Of a stretch of DNA of 64,000 bases, positions 60,196 to 64,000 are shown piece after piece. This stretch comes from Acetispira formosa (nom. nud.) (GTDB lineage: Bacteria; Desulfobacterota; Desulfarculia; Adiutricales; Adiutricaceae). Numbering within the stretch: position 1 is the first letter of the stretch; every line of letters starts with the position of its first letter. The translations under genes and the position numbers were made by a program. Where the stretch lies: NCBI GenBank assembly GCA_023525915.1, contig CP026657.1:62001-126000 (forward strand), read 5' to 3'. The notes under the pieces are model-generated. The model saw nothing but the letters and a program-made list of their open reading frames with translations, did not search any database and was not told the origin of the DNA.

Positions 60196-61713
60196 ATGAA
60201 AAAAATACTTGGCAATATTGACAGCGCCATCTTTGGCGGTTCCGCGGCAATTTACCTGGCCCTTTTTCTGTTCATAATCTGCCTGCCGGCCGTGGCCGAA
60301 AAGGCCATCAAGACGGCCCTTGAGTTTACCTTCACCAACTTCGGTTGGCTTTACTTATTGGGTACGGCCTTTCTTTTAATAGCCCTTTTGATACTGGCTT
60401 GCGGGCGGTTCGGGAGCCTCAAACTGGGCCGACAGGAAGACCAACCGGAATATAGCTTTTTGAGCTGGATGGGTATGCTCTTTGGGGCGGGAATCGGCGT
60501 GGGTCTTTTATATTTCGGCGTCAACGAACCCATGACTCATTTTCTGGTTTCACCATTTTATGAAAATGGCAGCGCCGCCGCCGCGCCGGAGGCTCTACGG
60601 CTCACCTACATTCATTGGGGCATTCATCCCTGGGCGCTTTACTGCTCTTCCGGGCTGGCCATCGCTTATTTTCAATATCGGCGGGGGCTGCCAAACCGAA
60701 TAAGTTCCTGCTTTGAGCCCATGCTGGGTAGAGACAACTTGGATGGCCCAGTGGCTAAAATCATTGACATCTCGGCCATCGTGGCCACCCTTTGCGGCAT
60801 CGCCACCTCCGCAGGCATGGCCGCCAGTCAGTTTTCAGCCGGCTTCGCCCACCAATATGGCCTGAAGCATGGCTTTCATTTGGTGGTGATATCGATTTTG
60901 ATTATTGGTATTTTGTCCACCTTGTCGGCTATGAAAGGAGTGGCCAAGGGCATTAAGGTTATCAGTGATCTGAATATGTGGCTGGTCTTGATAATGATAG
61001 TTTTTATGGTGTTGGTCGGCCCCAGAGTTTTTGACCTGAATTTGATGCTGGAAGCGATGGGAAGCTATTTTGACAAAATCGTGGGCACCAGCTTCTTTTT
61101 AGATTCTTCCGGTCAGGTGGCCGATAAAGTTGGCTTTAATTGGGTCGGTGGCTGGACGGTTATGTATTTCGCCTGGTGGCTGGCCTTCGCCCCTTTTGTC
61201 GGAGGATTTTTAGCCAATATCTCCAAGGGGCGGACCATCCGGGAATTTATTCTGGCCTGTCTTTTTGCTCCGGCCCTTCTCTGTTTCATCTGGTTCGCCT
61301 TCTTCGGCGGCACGGCCATCGAGTGGACGATTTCCGGGCGGATAAGCCCTGAAACAGCCCAGGCCATGGTCAACAGTTCTGATGAATCTCTGTTCATTTT
61401 CCTGGCGGAAGCGCCACTTTCCAGCTTGACCGTGATTGTGATGCTGTGCCTAAGCATGACTCTGATCATCACTTCGGTGAACTCTGGAACCTATGTCCTG
61501 GCTTCAATGTCAACCGGAGCCAGCCAGGCAGAACCATCGTTGGCCAACCGGGCCTTCTGGGGGATCTTCATATCTTTGAACGCGCTGCTGTTTTTGTGGA
61601 TTGGCGGGATGCAGGCCCTTCGCAACTCTTCGATGGTGGCCGCCTTGCCGTTTCTGTTTATTTTAATTTTGATGATTATCAATACCGTGCACTCGCTTAA
61701 AAGAGAAAAATAA
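60196..61713 (+). CDS. BCCT-family transporter, second
   Basis: 505 residues with 12 membrane segments. The box YIHWGIHPWALYC and the signature GGWTVMYFAWWLAFAPFVGG are kept. It differs clearly from the first BCCT protein, so it may have another substrate or affinity. GGAGG precedes the ATG. The 139-base gap after mttB holds a GC-rich stem (CGGGGCCG / CGGCCCCG) that may cut expression. Confidence 0.92.
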   Translation: MKKILGNIDSAIFGGSAAIYLALFLFIICLPAVAEKAIKTALEFTFTNFGWLYLLGTAFLLIALLILACGRFGSLKLGRQEDQPEYSFLSWMGMLFGAGIGVGLLYFGVNEPMTHFLVSPFYENGSAAAAPEALRLTYIHWGIHPWALYCSSGLAIAYFQYRRGLPNRISSCFEPMLGRDNLDGPVAKIIDISAIVATLCGIATSAGMAASQFSAGFAHQYGLKHGFHLVVISILIIGILSTLSAMKGVAKGIKVISDLNMWLVLIMIVFMVLVGPRVFDLNLMLEAMGSYFDKIVGTSFFLDSSGQVADKVGFNWVGGWTVMYFAWWLAFAPFVGGFLANISKGRTIREFILACLFAPALLCFIWFAFFGGTAIEWTISGRISPETAQAMVNSSDESLFIFLAEAPLSSLTVIVMLCLSMTLIITSVNSGTYVLASMSTGASQAEPSLANRAFWGIFISLNALLFLWIGGMQALRNSSMVAALPFLFILILMIINTVHSLKREK

Positions 61714-61925
61714 GCTCTAGATACGGGCCGGCGCATGGGGTCTCCAGGCAGTGCTATTTCTTAACCAGTGATGTTGAACTGCTGAAAGTTGTTGACCAAG
61801 GGCCGTTCTTAACAACTATCGTTGTCTATTTGGGGTAGAAATATTAATTTTAAGCTTAACTGGAGAATAATGCCTAGGTGTAAGGTCCCATGGTATAGAT
61901 AGAGTATTCATGGACGTAACAAACG

Positions 61926-61957
61926 AAAAGAGTCTCACGACTAAAGTCGTGAGACTC
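61926..61957 (-). terminator. Terminator of the lyase gene
   Basis: Perfect 13-bp stem (GAGTCTCACGACT / AGTCGTGAGACTC) with a 2-base loop, then TTTT on the minus strand. The 22 bases between it and the lyase stop resemble the small RNA at 50846. Bases 61714-61925 show no gene. Confidence 0.85.
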
Positions 61958-61979
61958 CCAAATGATGCACGATTACATC

Positions 61980-63443
61980 TTACAATCCAGATGGCATATC
62001 TTTTCTGAACTTTTTGGCCAATGCTTTCTGCCAGTCGCCGACCGGCCTTAGTTTGCCCAGGAAGAAGCGGAGGGTCTCCGGTTCGTCTTCAAATTCCAGA
62101 CCGCCAATCATCCGGCGATTCTGATACAGCCAAGCCAGGCGGTCGGCCACAAATTTTATCTGGGAATAGGTGAAAACCCGCTTTGGAATAGCCAGACGGA
62201 CCAGTTCCATTTGAGCTAGAGTCTCAGAGCCGTCGGGCTGACGCTGTTCGGAAAGGGTGCCGCGCTCCATGCCGCGAATGCCGCCGGCAATGTAAATGGC
62301 CGCCGCCAGCGCACCGGCCGGATACTGCTCCTGCGGGATGTGATCCACAAAGCGGGTAGCGTCCACATGACAGCCCAGGCCCCCAAAAGGCGTGACCACC
62401 GGTATGCCCTGGGCTTCCAGGGCCTTGCCCAGCGCTTCCACAAACAGCGGGGTCTGATTAATCACATTGAAATCCAGAGTCTCTCGCAGACCAACATTTA
62501 TGGCTTCCATCTCCCGTACCGACATGCCGCCGTAAGTCAGAAAACCTTCATAGAGAGTAACCAGGGTGCGCATCTTTTTAAAATATTCGTCGCTGGAAGT
62601 CAGTATGCCGCCGCCTCTGGCGCAGCCCAGTTTGCGCGCCGAAAAATAGATGATATCCATCAGGGAACCGATTTCCCGGACTATATCAGCCAACTCTCTC
62701 GCGCGGCAGTCGGCCTCTCTGGTTTTGATGAAATAGAGGTTGTCGGCCAGGAGGCTGGCATCGAGAACCAGCATGATTTTTTTCTCTTTGCAGAATGCGG
62801 AGACCTGACGCATGCTGTCCAGTGAAATGGGCTGTCCGCCGATAAGGTTGGTCCCGGCTTCTATGCGCACGAAAGATATGTTCCCGGGCCCTGTCTCTTC
62901 CACCGAACGCCGCAGCTTTGCCATATCAAAGTTCCCCTTGAAGGGATCGGTGCTGACGGTATTGAGGGCCTGCTCACCCAGTGCCTCGATCACCCGGCCG
63001 CCCAGGCGGGTGATGTGGGCCTTGGTGGTGGTGAAGTGATAGTTCATTATCGCGGTGGAACCTTCTGTGACGAAGGCATTGGCCAGTATGTTTTCGCAGG
63101 CGCGTCCCTGATGGGCCGGAAGAAAGTATTTGGTGCCGAAAATATCCGTGAGGGTGGCGGCCAGACGGTAATAGGTCTCCGACCCGGCGTAGCTGTCATC
63201 GGCCATCATCATGGCCGCATACTGAGCTTCGCTCATGGCGTTGACTCCGCTGTCGGTCAGCATATCCAGGAAGACTTCCCGGTTGGGCAGAAGGAAAGTG
63301 TTGCTTCCCGCTTCTTCGATGACGGCCAGGCGGCGCTCCACTTCCGAGAGATTGAGCCGCTGAACCATCCGCACCTTGTGCATTTCCAGCGGAATGTCCT
63401 CCCCTGAGAAAAAGTTAATTTTTGTGCAATTCGATTCCAGCAT
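61980..63443 (-). CDS. Beta-eliminating lyase, tyrosine phenol-lyase/tryptophanase family
   Basis: 487 residues from the ATG at 63443 (AAGG 8 bases upstream; an ATG at 63485 is less likely). PLP-dependent: the Schiff-base lysine is in IIYFSARKLGC and the cofactor loop includes FTTTKAH. The segment GGIRGMERGTLS keeps the Arg typical of tyrosine phenol-lyase where tryptophanase has Ile, and LVRLAIPKRVFTYSQIKFVA also favours TPL. It would split tyrosine to phenol, pyruvate and ammonia, but indole formation from tryptophan cannot be excluded. Confidence 0.85.
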   Translation of the reverse strand: MLESNCTKINFFSGEDIPLEMHKVRMVQRLNLSEVERRLAVIEEAGSNTFLLPNREVFLDMLTDSGVNAMSEAQYAAMMMADDSYAGSETYYRLAATLTDIFGTKYFLPAHQGRACENILANAFVTEGSTAIMNYHFTTTKAHITRLGGRVIEALGEQALNTVSTDPFKGNFDMAKLRRSVEETGPGNISFVRIEAGTNLIGGQPISLDSMRQVSAFCKEKKIMLVLDASLLADNLYFIKTREADCRARELADIVREIGSLMDIIYFSARKLGCARGGGILTSSDEYFKKMRTLVTLYEGFLTYGGMSVREMEAINVGLRETLDFNVINQTPLFVEALGKALEAQGIPVVTPFGGLGCHVDATRFVDHIPQEQYPAGALAAAIYIAGGIRGMERGTLSEQRQPDGSETLAQMELVRLAIPKRVFTYSQIKFVADRLAWLYQNRRMIGGLEFEDEPETLRFFLGKLRPVGDWQKALAKKFRKDMPSGL

Positions 63444-63516
63444 GTTAAATACCTTTCTTTTGTGAGTGACCCTGATATTTTTCAAGGACCTAAGTTGCGC
63501 TCGAGTTTATAAACGA

Positions 63517-63569
63517 CAAAAGACAACCTGTGTGCCCCGCTTTCTCTCGAAAAGTCGGCACAAGTTGTC
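63517..63569 (-). promoter_or_regulatory. Terminator-like hairpin in lyase leader (attenuator candidate)
   Basis: On the minus strand GACAACTTGTGCC pairs with GGCACACAGGTTGTC (bulged) and is followed by TTTTG, about 75 bases before the lyase start. A second small stem (GGGCC / GGCCC) lies just upstream. Tryptophanase genes are known to be controlled by transcription termination in the leader; here the mechanism is open. Confidence 0.5.
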
Positions 63570-64000
63570 GAGCGGGCCTTTTAGCGGCCCGGCTTAATAA
63601 TAGTAATAGTAGTAGGGAGTAGAAATATGGACGCTTTTACGGATAGCGGAGATCAGCGTAAAGCGGCAGGGGCGGAAAACATCGGCGGAGAACAAAACGG
63701 AGCGGCCGCCAAATCTTAGATTGGCGTTTGGGGAGTCGATCAAATTGATCGGGCCGCTGGGCATTGTGGAAAGTCTCCGTATTATTGAAGTGATGTTCTA
63801 ACGCTTTTTAATTATAATATTATACACCAAAGGCGGTTGCATGGCAATAGCTTATTCAAGGTATTCTCAAGCCTGTATATTTATTGAAAGATGGTGGCGG
63901 CCGCACGCTTTACGGTCTTCAGATATGTTTGATAAGAACTAAGAGCTTGTTCGTAAATAGTGATTTTGCCCTCTGGCGTTGTTGCTCGCATTTTTTAATG
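63570..64000. other. Intergenic region at the right window edge
   Basis: No firm gene. A 30-residue frame at 63627-63719 on the plus strand (MDAFTDSGDQRKAAGAENIG) has GGGAG upstream and may be a small peptide gene, low certainty. The rest is AT-rich. Confidence 0.3.

Noticed and set aside
1..64000. Reverse transcriptase, retron, DGR, CRISPR-Cas or toxin-antitoxin operon of classical type
   Set aside because: No RT, Cas or known type II toxin motifs were found in any translated frame.

Overview
The window is a stretch of a Gram-negative, probably Desulfobacterota (deltaproteobacterial) chromosome. Supporting signs are the dnaG-rpoD pair, flagellar and PilZ genes, outer-membrane barrels, a sigma54 activator with a good -24/-12 promoter, and a non-pyrrolysine MttB-family methyltransferase with BCCT transporters. 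The taxonomic label is inference.

Layout. 1-3541: leftward operon (small membrane protein, VanW-like, VanX-like dipeptidase, secreted discoidin-like protein cut by the window edge) and a frameshifted Dabb-family gene. 3687-23753: two head-to-tail copies, 10,006 bp each, of a filamentous (inovirus-type) prophage in the 3' end of tRNA-Leu(UAA). Each copy has a tyrosine integrase, HUH Rep, Zot/pI, pIII-, pVI- and pVIII-like coat proteins, a likely ssDNA-binding protein, a repressor-like gene, a DUF2726 nuclease-like protein, a short cytosine methyltransferase and a leftward operon of small unknown proteins. Two parS-like 16-mers flank its main promoter. No secretin is encoded, so virion exit presumably uses a host channel.

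24164-30231: SulP transporter, mutL, AI-2E-family exporter and two unknown genes. 30314-33317: a CI-like regulator, then an 834-bp palindromic repeat split by an IS110-family element. That element's bridge RNA can be read by eye: target guides match the repeat it entered, donor guides match its own ends, and its ends together rebuild a promoter. 33330-38458: rpoD, dnaG, PilZ protein, flagellar rod-like protein. A second, intact palindromic repeat lies at 38572-39393.

39394-50213: cupin, two EamA exporters, MscS-type channel, two outer-membrane barrels, a Mop-like protein, an unknown protein and an AspT/YidE-type transporter, then tRNA-Arg(CCU). 50606-51596 holds terminators, a likely 67-nt sRNA and gene remnants. 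51604-53250 is a macrodomain-SirTM sirtuin pair (reversible ADP-ribosylation), followed by a secreted protein, a PNPOx-like protein and MarR. 55271-61713 is a sigma54-controlled unit (activator divergent from BCCT-mttB-BCCT), probably for uptake and demethylation of a quaternary amine. 61980-63443 is a tyrosine phenol-lyase/tryptophanase-family lyase with a terminator-like hairpin in its leader.
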